A stretch of DNA of 15,310 nt from Microcoleaceae cyanobacterium UBA11344 (GTDB taxonomy: Bacteria; Cyanobacteriota; Cyanobacteriia; Cyanobacteriales; Microcoleaceae): positions 1-15,310 of the forward strand of contig DMYK01000574.1 of the NCBI GenBank assembly GCA_003483675.1, written 5' to 3'. The first letter of the stretch is position 1; every line of letters begins with the position of its first letter. Under the pieces are notes generated by a model, which did not search any database, had not been told where the DNA came from, and saw nothing but the letters and a program-made list of their open reading frames with translations. The translations under genes and the position numbers were made by a program. Below, in pieces: positions 7,959-15,244 of this stretch.

Positions 7959-9440
7959 TCACACATCCTTACCTAATTCTTTTAGCAAAGTCTTAACAAA
8001 AATTTCTAACTCATCTTTAACTAAATTTTCTGACAGGCTTGAATCCGATATATCCGTAATTTGCAAATTTTCATCACTTTGTGTAATTTGCCATTGTTTC
8101 GGATTTTGTGGGTGATGTCGGATTAAGTCTGCTTTGATTCCTTTTAAACGTCCGCGTCCAATGCTGCTTTCACCTCCTACAGGTAAATCACTTGTCCACA
8201 AATCTTTCAGCAATAGTAACAACAATCCAATTTCATACTTCTCTGGCTTCCGTAACTCAAGTTCAATGGTGACACAGGTATCTTTCCCACCAAATATAGG
8301 TTGTTCATCGAATAATGCACCGTGATAAGCACCTCCTGTAAAACGGTCGATCGCAATCCGATTTTGTACTAATTCAGTAGCCTTTTCAATGACTTTCTCG
8401 TGCACAAGCAAACGACTAGCTTGAGATTGCCTACCTACAACAAAACCAAATAACTGATCGACAATTGGCGAGCAACTACCCAATGTTTTGACAATCCTCT
8501 CGGCTCGATGTCGTAATACCCCTGCTAAACTTGTACCGGATAATACTGATACTGGATCAGATTCGTTAGGTCGATGAGATTTCAAGTGTACGACATCGGG
8601 AGCGCGTCCAGTTGAATCTTGACCGGAACGAATTAGGAGAGAACCTACTAATTGAAATGTGGCATGAAGGGTGAAACGATCGCGCCGATCTTCCTCATTC
8701 TCTAATGATACTCTAAGAGCAGTAGCAATTGATGAATAAGTCTCGATATCTGGTAATAACTCCCTACACCAATGCTCAAATTTTAACCATACTATTCGTT
8801 CATCAGGATCTTCAAGGTTAAAGTTCCAAACCTGCCACTCTTTTACATGACATCGACCAAAACCGCGCCGTTTTTTCATGCCGAGGCAAATTTCATGATT
8901 TTCTAAGCCGGAGAGTGCGAGCGCCAATTCCTTAACTAGGACATCCTCATTCTTATCCTGCTGGTCGATCGCCAACTCAAAGCATAGATCAAACTGAGTA
9001 CCTGCTTCTAATAATTCTAAATCGTACTTAGCTCCCTTTTCTGCCGTTCCCGTTATGCTGCTGATTTTGACTCCATCTCGTAACTCAGCTTTGAGGTTGT
9101 CGCGGCTAAGAGCGTCATAGACAATTAGTGGACTTTGATCGCCTTCATCATCACTTTTTTGACAGCCAAATAATTGAGATTCATCTACCGCTTCATAACC
9201 TCCGTATTCACGTACATAATTTCGCAAAGCACCTGCAATAGATGAACCTGTTAAAAGAGCATGGTCACTAATACTATCCCTGAGTAATGGTAAATCAGTA
9301 GGACTATCTGCATCACCACTTCCCAAACAAGTCGGTGTATCCAAAATTAAGATGCCGCGCACAACAATACGTCTAATAATATGACGCTGTTTGCGGATCG
9401 ATTGATGATCTATTGCAGATAGCTCTTTAGTCATTGTCAT
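7959..9440 (-). CDS. Double Cas7 RAMP protein (two Csm3-like domains)
   Basis: Two RAMP units are joined in 493 residues. Domain 1 (about 22-205) has GSGDADSPTDLPLLRD at 40-55, LTGSSIAGALR at 63-73 and the glycine loop KKRRGFGRCH at 189-198. Domain 2 (about 254-440) repeats the pattern with IRSGQDSTGRAPD at 270-282, LSGTSLAGVLRHR at 300-312 and VGGESSIGRGRLKG at 421-434. Asp49 and Asp282 sit where Csm3 carries the Asp that cuts target RNA, so two cleavage sites are possible (inferred by motif position). In III-D complexes such a 2x subunit fills two adjacent crRNA backbone positions. The start overlaps the csx10 stop as ATGA and has an AAGGAG ribosome site. The last 50 residues are an acidic helical tail. 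Confidence 0.87.
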   Translation of the reverse strand: MTMTKELSAIDHQSIRKQRHIIRRIVVRGILILDTPTCLGSGDADSPTDLPLLRDSISDHALLTGSSIAGALRNYVREYGGYEAVDESQLFGCQKSDDEGDQSPLIVYDALSRDNLKAELRDGVKISSITGTAEKGAKYDLELLEAGTQFDLCFELAIDQQDKNEDVLVKELALALSGLENHEICLGMKKRRGFGRCHVKEWQVWNFNLEDPDERIVWLKFEHWCRELLPDIETYSSIATALRVSLENEEDRRDRFTLHATFQLVGSLLIRSGQDSTGRAPDVVHLKSHRPNESDPVSVLSGTSLAGVLRHRAERIVKTLGSCSPIVDQLFGFVVGRQSQASRLLVHEKVIEKATELVQNRIAIDRFTGGAYHGALFDEQPIFGGKDTCVTIELELRKPEKYEIGLLLLLLKDLWTSDLPVGGESSIGRGRLKGIKADLIRHHPQNPKQWQITQSDENLQITDISDSSLSENLVKDELEIFVKTLLKELGKDV

Positions 9441-11080
9441 TTATTTTTCTCCTTTTTAGCTTTTTTAGCAACTGCCATAATCAAACGAAGTGTATATTCT
9501 GTGGCTAAATCAGAATCAGGTTTAATTTTAGTAGAAATTCCTGCAATATTAACTTCTAAGTCTTGTGGATTCTTTAGCCATGAGTCAGTATTTCCAATTG
9601 GTTTTACCAACCAATCTTTAAGTTGTTGTTCCAGAGATTTATTTCCAGAAACTTTTGTATTTCTATACTGTTCCCTGGCATTTGAAGTCAAACTACTCAA
9701 TAGCTCTATAAGCGGAAGAAAGCTCGGAGGATTTGTCAATCCCTGTCGAACAACAATCTCAAGGCGAGAAAGTTGACTGTTGGTAATATTGCCTTGTAGA
9801 TTAATATCACTAACTTCCTTAACAAGAGACTGATCTAACCTTTGACGAAGGATGTTTTCGGCCATTTGTGCAGCTAAGTCATGGTATTTCTCGTCTAACT
9901 GAGTTTCATTAGCTCTAAATAGCTCTGGCGGTGTAGCTGAAAATTCTCGGTATTCTCCTAACCAATTAAAAGCTAGTCTGCCAAAACCCTCAAGGCAACG
10001 ATCGCCAATTCCTTCTCTTTCCAAAATCTTAATTTGCTCAGATGTGAGTTTTATATTATTAAACACAAAAACACTACCTGCTGATAAAGCAACATCTTGA
10101 GGCAGAGGTAAACCCCACTTTCGGTTAAATCCACCAACAATAGTGCTATTAAGAAAAACATTTGTTGGCTTAGGTAATTCCGATTTAAATTGCAGCTTTT
10201 CCTCAATTGCTTGCTTAACTAATAAGTAATCGGATGAAACTTGTCCATTTCGATCACGGATAATTGTGTCACTGAGAAGAGTTATTTTTAGATGATTACG
10301 ATCAACTCTTTTTTTACTTTCAATTCCTATTTCAGTCCAATTTTCGATATCTTCGAGTTTGACTTCACTAATGATTTTCGTGTGTCCGTAGCCTGCACTT
10401 ATAGAACCACCTAACCAGATATCTGCTGGTTTTAGTAAATCCTTAATTGTTTGTGCATCATCATCTTCACACAAGATAACTCCTTGAAAAGTTTGGTTAA
10501 CATCTAAAGCTTCATAACAAAAGATTGCACCTTCTCCTTCTTGAATCACTTTATTTGTAGCTGGATCGTGTTTTGTTGGTGATGAACGTCCTTTTGTTCG
10601 ATCGCGTGCTGTATGAATATTAATCCGTCGCTTTTCTCTATATAAAACAACTTGTCTTTCGTTAACAGTGCAAAATTTTTCACTTAAGCCTTTCAGCGAT
10701 ACCTGTTCTGGTTCAGATTGACTCAAATCGTAAACCTCTAAAGCTGGTTCTTGGTTTTGAGGTAAATCTTCATCTTTATTTCTATACCAAGAAAGAGGCA
10801 CTGGTAAGGTACGTTTTTTTTGTTTTTCACAAAAAAGGTAGGCGTTTAAGTAGCGGGTATTACCATCAAAAAATAAGCGTTTAACCTCTTGATTAATCTT
10901 AGCATCAGATAAAATATCATCTGGCAATTTGGGATGACGCTTGAGATAACGACCAATCAAAGCACCTCGAATCATACTCCCAGGAATATAAGCATAAGAG
11001 ACATCACTATTCGGATCTCCCTGAAATGAAGTTGCTAAAACTGGCTGTTGCGTCTCTAAAATAAAGGTGATTACTTTCAT
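9437..11080 (-). CDS. csx10: Csx10 (Cas5-like RAMP) with helical C-terminal tail
   Basis: A 547-residue protein of the Csx10 family, the signature subunit of type III-D. It occupies the Cas5/Csm4 position that holds the 5' handle of the crRNA. The N-terminal RAMP unit has YIPGSMIRGALIGRYL at 31-46 and the glycine loop LGGSISAGYGHTK at 223-235. A second unit ends with the loop EGFGRLAF at 364-371. Residues about 380-547 are predicted by eye to be almost all helical and end in a lysine-rich tail (KKAKKEKNK). No separate cas11 gene exists here, so this tail is a candidate small-subunit (Cas11-like) domain (inference). The ATG directly follows the TAA of the upstream cas7 in the same frame, and GGGGAGGG at 11088-11095 gives it a ribosome site. 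Confidence 0.88.
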   Translation of the reverse strand: MKVITFILETQQPVLATSFQGDPNSDVSYAYIPGSMIRGALIGRYLKRHPKLPDDILSDAKINQEVKRLFFDGNTRYLNAYLFCEKQKKRTLPVPLSWYRNKDEDLPQNQEPALEVYDLSQSEPEQVSLKGLSEKFCTVNERQVVLYREKRRINIHTARDRTKGRSSPTKHDPATNKVIQEGEGAIFCYEALDVNQTFQGVILCEDDDAQTIKDLLKPADIWLGGSISAGYGHTKIISEVKLEDIENWTEIGIESKKRVDRNHLKITLLSDTIIRDRNGQVSSDYLLVKQAIEEKLQFKSELPKPTNVFLNSTIVGGFNRKWGLPLPQDVALSAGSVFVFNNIKLTSEQIKILEREGIGDRCLEGFGRLAFNWLGEYREFSATPPELFRANETQLDEKYHDLAAQMAENILRQRLDQSLVKEVSDINLQGNITNSQLSRLEIVVRQGLTNPPSFLPLIELLSSLTSNAREQYRNTKVSGNKSLEQQLKDWLVKPIGNTDSWLKNPQDLEVNIAGISTKIKPDSDLATEYTLRLIMAVAKKAKKEKNK

Positions 11081-11788
11081 TTATTTTCCCTCCCCAATTT
11101 TTCCGAAGCGATCGACAAAATCTTGTGTAATATCATTTTTGCCATTAGCATCCCATAAACTACATTGTACATGACCTCGCCCTCGGTTTCGTCCACTACC
11201 AAGGTGCCGGAGTGCTAAAACTCCAACGGCTAAAAGTGCTTTCATATCGGCTGTTGGTTCTTCATCAAAGAATAGCAGAGCAGTAAAACGGGGTGGAGTA
11301 TTGACGCGATCGCGTATCACCACACGAGCCGATCGCAAACTACCTCTATCTGCTGTACCATTATTAGGATTAATCGCAGTTTGGCGACGAATTGTTGTCA
11401 GGGAATGCAATATATCAGTTGGTGTTAAAGCTGGTTGATCTTTTTCACGCTCTTTTTCTATTTGAATTTTCACGGCTTCCAGTAATTTCTCTGGGAGAGA
11501 AGCATCACCAACGTGCATGATAGAAGTTGTTTCTATAACGCTACCAGAAACACCCAATAATTTATTTCTGACACCATTCCAATGTCGGAAAAGTTCATCT
11601 TTTAGCAAGATAATTAAATGATCACACTCCTCAGTCAATAAGCCTTTAAAAGTGCGTCCTCGCAGATAAGGAAACCCATAAGAATCATGCTCAACTTCTT
11701 GATCAACTAAACCAGCAACACCATCACCCCGCCCAAAGGTTGTATCGCTCAAAAGTTTAATCTGTACTTGCAATTCATAGATGCTCAT
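11081..11788 (-). CDS. Single Cas7 RAMP protein (Csm3-like)
   Basis: A 235-residue, single-domain RAMP. It has the Csm3-type start IKLLSDTTFGRGDGVAGLVD, then FPYLRGRTFKGLL at 39-51 and a textbook glycine-rich loop LGSGRNRGRGHVQC at 196-209. Asp29 in GLVDQEVEHD lines up with the Csm3 aspartate that cleaves target RNA every six nucleotides, so the subunit is probably catalytic (inference from the motif). It starts within the cas10 end (14-bp overlap), served by the strong site AAGGAGG at 11795-11801 with 6-nt spacing. Its stop codon is immediately followed, in frame, by the csx10 ATG. In the III-D variant known from Synechocystis PCC 6803 this Cas7 is fused to Cas5 and Cas11 domains; here it is separate. 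Confidence 0.88.
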   Translation of the reverse strand: MSIYELQVQIKLLSDTTFGRGDGVAGLVDQEVEHDSYGFPYLRGRTFKGLLTEECDHLIILLKDELFRHWNGVRNKLLGVSGSVIETTSIMHVGDASLPEKLLEAVKIQIEKEREKDQPALTPTDILHSLTTIRRQTAINPNNGTADRGSLRSARVVIRDRVNTPPRFTALLFFDEEPTADMKALLAVGVLALRHLGSGRNRGRGHVQCSLWDANGKNDITQDFVDRFGKIGEGK

Positions 11789-13475
11789 TGTTATCCTCCT
11801 TCAAGCCGATGTAAAAATCCATTGCTTCGATCGCATCAAAATAACCACAACGTTTTTCAAACCAACCCGATTTTGGCAAATCATCTTTGGGAAAGTTTGG
11901 CAATTTCTTGATGCCGTATGCGAGCATAAATTGTTTAGTTTTATCCGAACCTTGACGGAGAATTTCGCGCAAAGCAATTACCTTGTTACGGCGGTCTTTC
12001 CAAGGCTCATTACCTTCAATATCATCAAAGTACCCATTAAAGTGTTTAACGACATTGATAAAATTAGACCAAGTTCGCCATTGATCATCATCCTCATCAT
12101 GCTCTTTTATTCGGATAGGTCGCATGATCATATTTCCAGATGAAACTTCATATTCTCGTTGACGAATTTCTGAGAGAGAACCAATTACACCACTAGCGGC
12201 AAAATGCCAATCAATGCTTGAACAATAGTAATTATCAGAATCTTCTAAAAAGTCTTTTAATCGCTCCCTTTCCTCTTTAATAAACTTTTTAGCTGTTCCG
12301 TATAACTCCTCAACCAGTTGATACGCTCTAGCAAAAGGATAATGAGTTTTAACGACACAAATGCCAGCACGAGCCGTTAAGTTAAGTGGTTGACCTTCTA
12401 TATCTTTTTGTTCTTCAAACTCCCTTAGATAAATTGCTGCTAACTCAAGTCCTAATCTTCCTTCACAGACAAAGATGACATCATCACCTCCGTAAACTAA
12501 GGGACGGAATGGCAGATAGTATTTACCATTCTTAGATTTTTTTAAAGAAATCTGACTGATTTCACCTATCAATTCTCCATTTTCAATTGATTGATGAATG
12601 ATTTTGACAACTTTTCTGAGCGCGTTTATTCCAGCATCCTCGACGCTGAAAGAAAGTTTACGCATCTCAATGATGGCATCTCGATCAGATTTTCCTTTAC
12701 CGCATTTTTGAAAACGGTTTCCCATACCATTACCATCTGCATGAACAATAGCAACATAGCTTGACTCACCTTCAGCACGACCTAAATAATCAGTTCGACG
12801 AGGAAAATCATAAATTTCAGGATCAAAAGTACCTGCAAATTTTTCTATTAATCTCTGATTTGCTTTTGGGACTGCTTTTAGTTTGGCTTCACTTTCCCTG
12901 GAAATTAAATAGATATCTTCTTCATCAGTATCAACATATTTCTCGCTAGTATTGACTGCGGGAAGTTGAGTTGACTGACAAGTTGCTGTTACTCCTAAAC
13001 CCAATAAAGGCGCAGAAGCAACTCGCTCACGTTTCTTTTTAGCTAAGTCTTTTTCTAAAAGCTGATTTAACGTCTTTTTAAACTCTCCCTTCCCCAATTC
13101 AAATTCTTGGTGATGAACAGCCACAATATTTAAACCTGGTGCTTCTTGCAAAACTCGCGTGCTCAAAATTTGGGTAAAGCATTTAGCATATTCAGCATTA
13201 GCAAACAGTAAAACTGTGTTGCCACCTCCAGCATAGACTATCTCACCCGCAACATTCTCATTACCAATATGAATTTCATGCAATGAATCCCTTGTAGGAA
13301 TATGAACTTTTTGCTTAAGTTCTTTTCCTAAATCTTGTAAAGCAGTTTCAGCCCATTCTTTAGTAGCCTGAGACACCAAGTAAGATGCTCCAATGTTTTC
13401 ACGCAAGCGGTTACTGCTAAAAACATAGTCTTGAATCCCTGTTGTATCCAGTACAGTGACAGTGATTTTACTCAT
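11775..13475 (-). CDS. cas10: Cas10 without HD domain, active-type cyclase palm
   Basis: The large subunit of the type III complex, 566 residues. It begins directly with the first palm motif LDTTGIQDYVFSSNRLRENIGAS (from residue 9), so the N-terminal HD nuclease found in many Cas10 proteins is absent. This palm unit also shows YAGGGNTVLLF at 81-91. The second palm carries VHADGNGMGNRF at 244-255 and the intact GGDD at 329-332 (LVYGGDDVIFVCEG), the metal site for making cyclic oligoadenylates from ATP. The C-terminal 120 residues are helical (Cas10 D4-like). The protein should therefore signal on target RNA binding but not cut DNA itself. Its ATG overlaps the CARF gene stop (ATGA), preceded by AAGGG. 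The CARF protein next door is the expected receiver of the signal. Confidence 0.95.
   Translation of the reverse strand: MSKITVTVLDTTGIQDYVFSSNRLRENIGASYLVSQATKEWAETALQDLGKELKQKVHIPTRDSLHEIHIGNENVAGEIVYAGGGNTVLLFANAEYAKCFTQILSTRVLQEAPGLNIVAVHHQEFELGKGEFKKTLNQLLEKDLAKKKRERVASAPLLGLGVTATCQSTQLPAVNTSEKYVDTDEEDIYLISRESEAKLKAVPKANQRLIEKFAGTFDPEIYDFPRRTDYLGRAEGESSYVAIVHADGNGMGNRFQKCGKGKSDRDAIIEMRKLSFSVEDAGINALRKVVKIIHQSIENGELIGEISQISLKKSKNGKYYLPFRPLVYGGDDVIFVCEGRLGLELAAIYLREFEEQKDIEGQPLNLTARAGICVVKTHYPFARAYQLVEELYGTAKKFIKEERERLKDFLEDSDNYYCSSIDWHFAASGVIGSLSEIRQREYEVSSGNMIMRPIRIKEHDEDDDQWRTWSNFINVVKHFNGYFDDIEGNEPWKDRRNKVIALREILRQGSDKTKQFMLAYGIKKLPNFPKDDLPKSGWFEKRCGYFDAIEAMDFYIGLKEDNNEHL
11795..11801 (-). 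promoter_or_regulatory. Strong ribosome-binding site of cas7
   Basis: AAGGAGG on the minus strand lies 6 nt before the ATG at 11788, inside the end of cas10. It fixes the start choice and is stronger than the sites seen elsewhere in the operon, in keeping with a backbone subunit that may be needed in higher amount. Confidence 0.7.
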
Positions 13476-14773
13476 AATGCACCCTTATTATCTTTAACCC
13501 AATCAGCAATCTTTTCTTTTAATTTTGGTAAATCTTCACGGAGAAAAACAGCAATTTTTCGATTGCTTAGAGCACCTTCAAGCTGACTTTTGAGATAACG
13601 GCTAAGATGTGGTGTTTTACTATTATCATTATCACAACAGCAAACTAAAGCAACTCTCGCTTCATCACCACCGAGTTGTTTAGCCCGTGTGTATGCTTCA
13701 AATAATTTTAGCTTACATTCTTTTGGATCTTTACTGGTTGTACAGGAAATCGCAAACAATTGGTAACTTCGCATGAAGGCGACATCAAATTCAAATACTC
13801 CTCCTCCCCAAGTCTGACTTTTTTTAATAACAAATGACATTTTGCTTTCACCAAGCTGTAAGTCTTCCGTTAGTTCCTTAACTTGTTGAAGTACATAATG
13901 CTCTAACCAAATACCCCCTAACCATTCACAAACTTGTTGACAACTATTAAATCCTTTCGCTTTGGTCAATTTCAATGAAAGTTGAGTTTCAGAAGCATCT
14001 AATTGCTGACGCAAAACCTCGATAATGTCTGAGTGTACGCCTTTTAAACTCAAAGACAGTTTAGAAAGCTCATCCTCTGATTTCCACCAACCTGTTTCTG
14101 AATCTATTGCTTCTTTTAGTTGGCCATTATTTTTATTAGGATTATTCTTATTGTGATGGGTATTTGACCAAGTTCTCCAAGTTTTTGCTATTTCCTCCTC
14201 ATTTTGATAAAGCCTGACAAATTCTGCGGCTGCATCTGCCAAAATTGGCTTAGTAAGTGGTGTTTTATTTTCTTGCCACTCATACTTGTGAAGTTTAAAC
14301 AAGTCTTCCAGGGATACTGTAAGCTGAACTCCTCTGTGAGTAGAATCAGAATTGGGATGATCTATAAATATCTCTAGGGTCTTAGCATCAAGATAGCTAT
14401 AGACTGCATCAGTTCCACGCACATCAAATATTGCTCGGTGAGCGTGGACTGCCATTGTGTTTGTCCCACCTGTGTAATGTAATCCTATTCGTTCATTAGA
14501 TGGAATTTTCGCAGCTTCTTCTTGAACTTTTTTGAAAATCTGATGAGCATTAGATTTGTTATTTTCTAAGTTAACTTCCTTGCTACTGAAACCCTTAAGT
14601 CTCATTTTCAAACGTGCTTTTTGGGAAACTGTTTGAGCCGTATAGACAAGATATGCTGTGCCACCATTTTCTAGTAGTTTCATCGCGGCTACATAATTAG
14701 GGAGTGGATTTTCACCCACCAATAAGAAAAGGTGCTTAACTTTGTAGTCTTTGAAAGTATCGTTACTACTCAT
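13472..14773 (-). CDS. CARF effector with Card1/Can2-like nuclease fold
   Basis: First gene of the operon, 433 residues from ATG 14773 (AGGAGG at 14783-14788, 9-nt spacing); a TTG at 14776 is the alternative start. Numbering below counts from that TTG. The N-terminal CARF domain shows HLFLLVGENPLPNYVAAMKL at 15-34 and HYTGGTNTMAVHAHRA at 100-115, the ring-binding motifs of the Card1/Can2 (DUF1887) family, which is activated by cyclic tetra-adenylate. A variable, Asn-rich linker (204-218) follows. The C-terminal PD-(D/E)xK-like domain has GGIWLEHYV with Glu292 and FEFDV with Asp331. The expected ExK strand, however, reads FAISCTT with Ser344 and Thr346. Lys355 and Lys357 in the next helix could stand in. 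In family members this domain nicks or degrades DNA and RNA. Whether this one cuts is uncertain. Confidence 0.9.
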   Translation of the reverse strand: MSSNDTFKDYKVKHLFLLVGENPLPNYVAAMKLLENGGTAYLVYTAQTVSQKARLKMRLKGFSSKEVNLENNKSNAHQIFKKVQEEAAKIPSNERIGLHYTGGTNTMAVHAHRAIFDVRGTDAVYSYLDAKTLEIFIDHPNSDSTHRGVQLTVSLEDLFKLHKYEWQENKTPLTKPILADAAAEFVRLYQNEEEIAKTWRTWSNTHHNKNNPNKNNGQLKEAIDSETGWWKSEDELSKLSLSLKGVHSDIIEVLRQQLDASETQLSLKLTKAKGFNSCQQVCEWLGGIWLEHYVLQQVKELTEDLQLGESKMSFVIKKSQTWGGGVFEFDVAFMRSYQLFAISCTTSKDPKECKLKLFEAYTRAKQLGGDEARVALVCCCDNDNSKTPHLSRYLKSQLEGALSNRKIAVFLREDLPKLKEKIADWVKDNKGAL

Positions 14774-14782
14774 CAAATTTAA

Positions 14783-14808
14783 CCTCCTAGATATTTGAGT
14801 ATATCATA
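14783..14808 (-). promoter_or_regulatory. Operon 5' region: ribosome site and possible -10
   Basis: AGGAGG at 14783-14788 serves the CARF gene. A -10-like TATGAT is at 14803-14808 and an overlapping TATACT at 14798-14803, both on the minus strand. No good -35 is visible at 17 bp upstream, so the promoter may need an activator or be weak. It is the only plausible promoter for the seven-gene operon, since all internal junctions overlap or abut. Confidence 0.4.
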
Positions 14809-14836
14809 CTGTTAATGAGAGCTAGGATGAACGTGA

Positions 14837-15148
14837 AATCGCACTTTTGCTCAATCCTACCTGCTCCGAATCACCATCCACAATATTTTTACCGCCATAG
14901 ACTATGATCGCGCCGCCAGATTAATCACACAATACACCCCCAATCCAGAAGAGCGATCGGCTCTTTTATAAATTCTCCAGTCACACCCAACCACCGATGC
15001 CTAATACCAACTGTATTATCGAAATACAGACTACTACCCGTTGAGGTGGTTGCGAGCTTTAGGTTCAAAAGTAGAAATTCTGCTACCTTGGCATTTGCGG
15101 GGGGAAATGGCTACAGAAATTCAAAATACTTGGAATTTATACAAATAG
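14837..15148 (+). pseudogene. Decayed WYL-type CRISPR regulator (TIGR03985-like)
   Basis: Frame 15005-15148 encodes the end of a protein with YYPLRWLRALGSKVEILLPW followed by HLRGEMATEIQNTWNLYK and a stop. This closely resembles the C-terminus of the cyanobacterial WYL-domain CRISPR-associated family TIGR03985, which accompanies III-D loci. The frame is closed upstream by a stop at 15002 and has no start codon. Another short open stretch in a different frame (14837-14971, with FTAIDYDRAARLITQYTPNP) has no start either and may be an earlier piece of the same gene, but that is only a guess. The HTH and most of the WYL domain are missing. It is divergent from the operon, where such a regulator is often found. 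Confidence 0.55.
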
Positions 15149-15182
15149 GAAGAGAGAAATAGGCGACAGCCGATCGATCTAT

Positions 15183-15233
15183 TGTGGAAAACTTGCCGAT
15201 TTCTGTGGAAAACTCACATTTTCCTGTGGAAAA
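15183..15233 (-). repeat. Three TTTTCCACA (DnaA-box-like) sites, 21-bp period
   Basis: TGTGGAAAA occurs at 15183-15191, 15204-15212 and 15225-15233, exactly 21 bp apart and all in the same direction. The complement TTTTCCACA is the DnaA-box form reported for cyanobacteria. The sequence between the copies differs, so only the 9-mers are kept (the first two share TGTGGAAAACT). Possible roles are DnaA binding or an operator with two-helical-turn phasing. Confidence 0.5.
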
Positions 15234-15244
15234 GTACAACTGAA

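Noticed and set aside
11077..11095. Programmed readthrough or frameshift site at the cas7/csx10 junction
   Set aside because: The stop context is an ordinary TAA-A with a good ribosome site for reinitiation and no visible stimulatory structure; the in-frame abutment is reported as an evolutionary observation only.
11781..12143. Plus-strand open frame of 120 codons inside cas10
   Set aside because: It is antisense to the conserved Cas10 C-terminal region, with composition typical of a shadow frame and no start signal.
5030..14773. Cas6, Cas1 or Cas2 in the operon
   Set aside because: All seven genes are accounted for by CARF, Cas10, RAMP and Csx19 families; none shows Cas6 ferredoxin repeats with a lone C-terminal glycine loop, or Cas1/Cas2 motifs.
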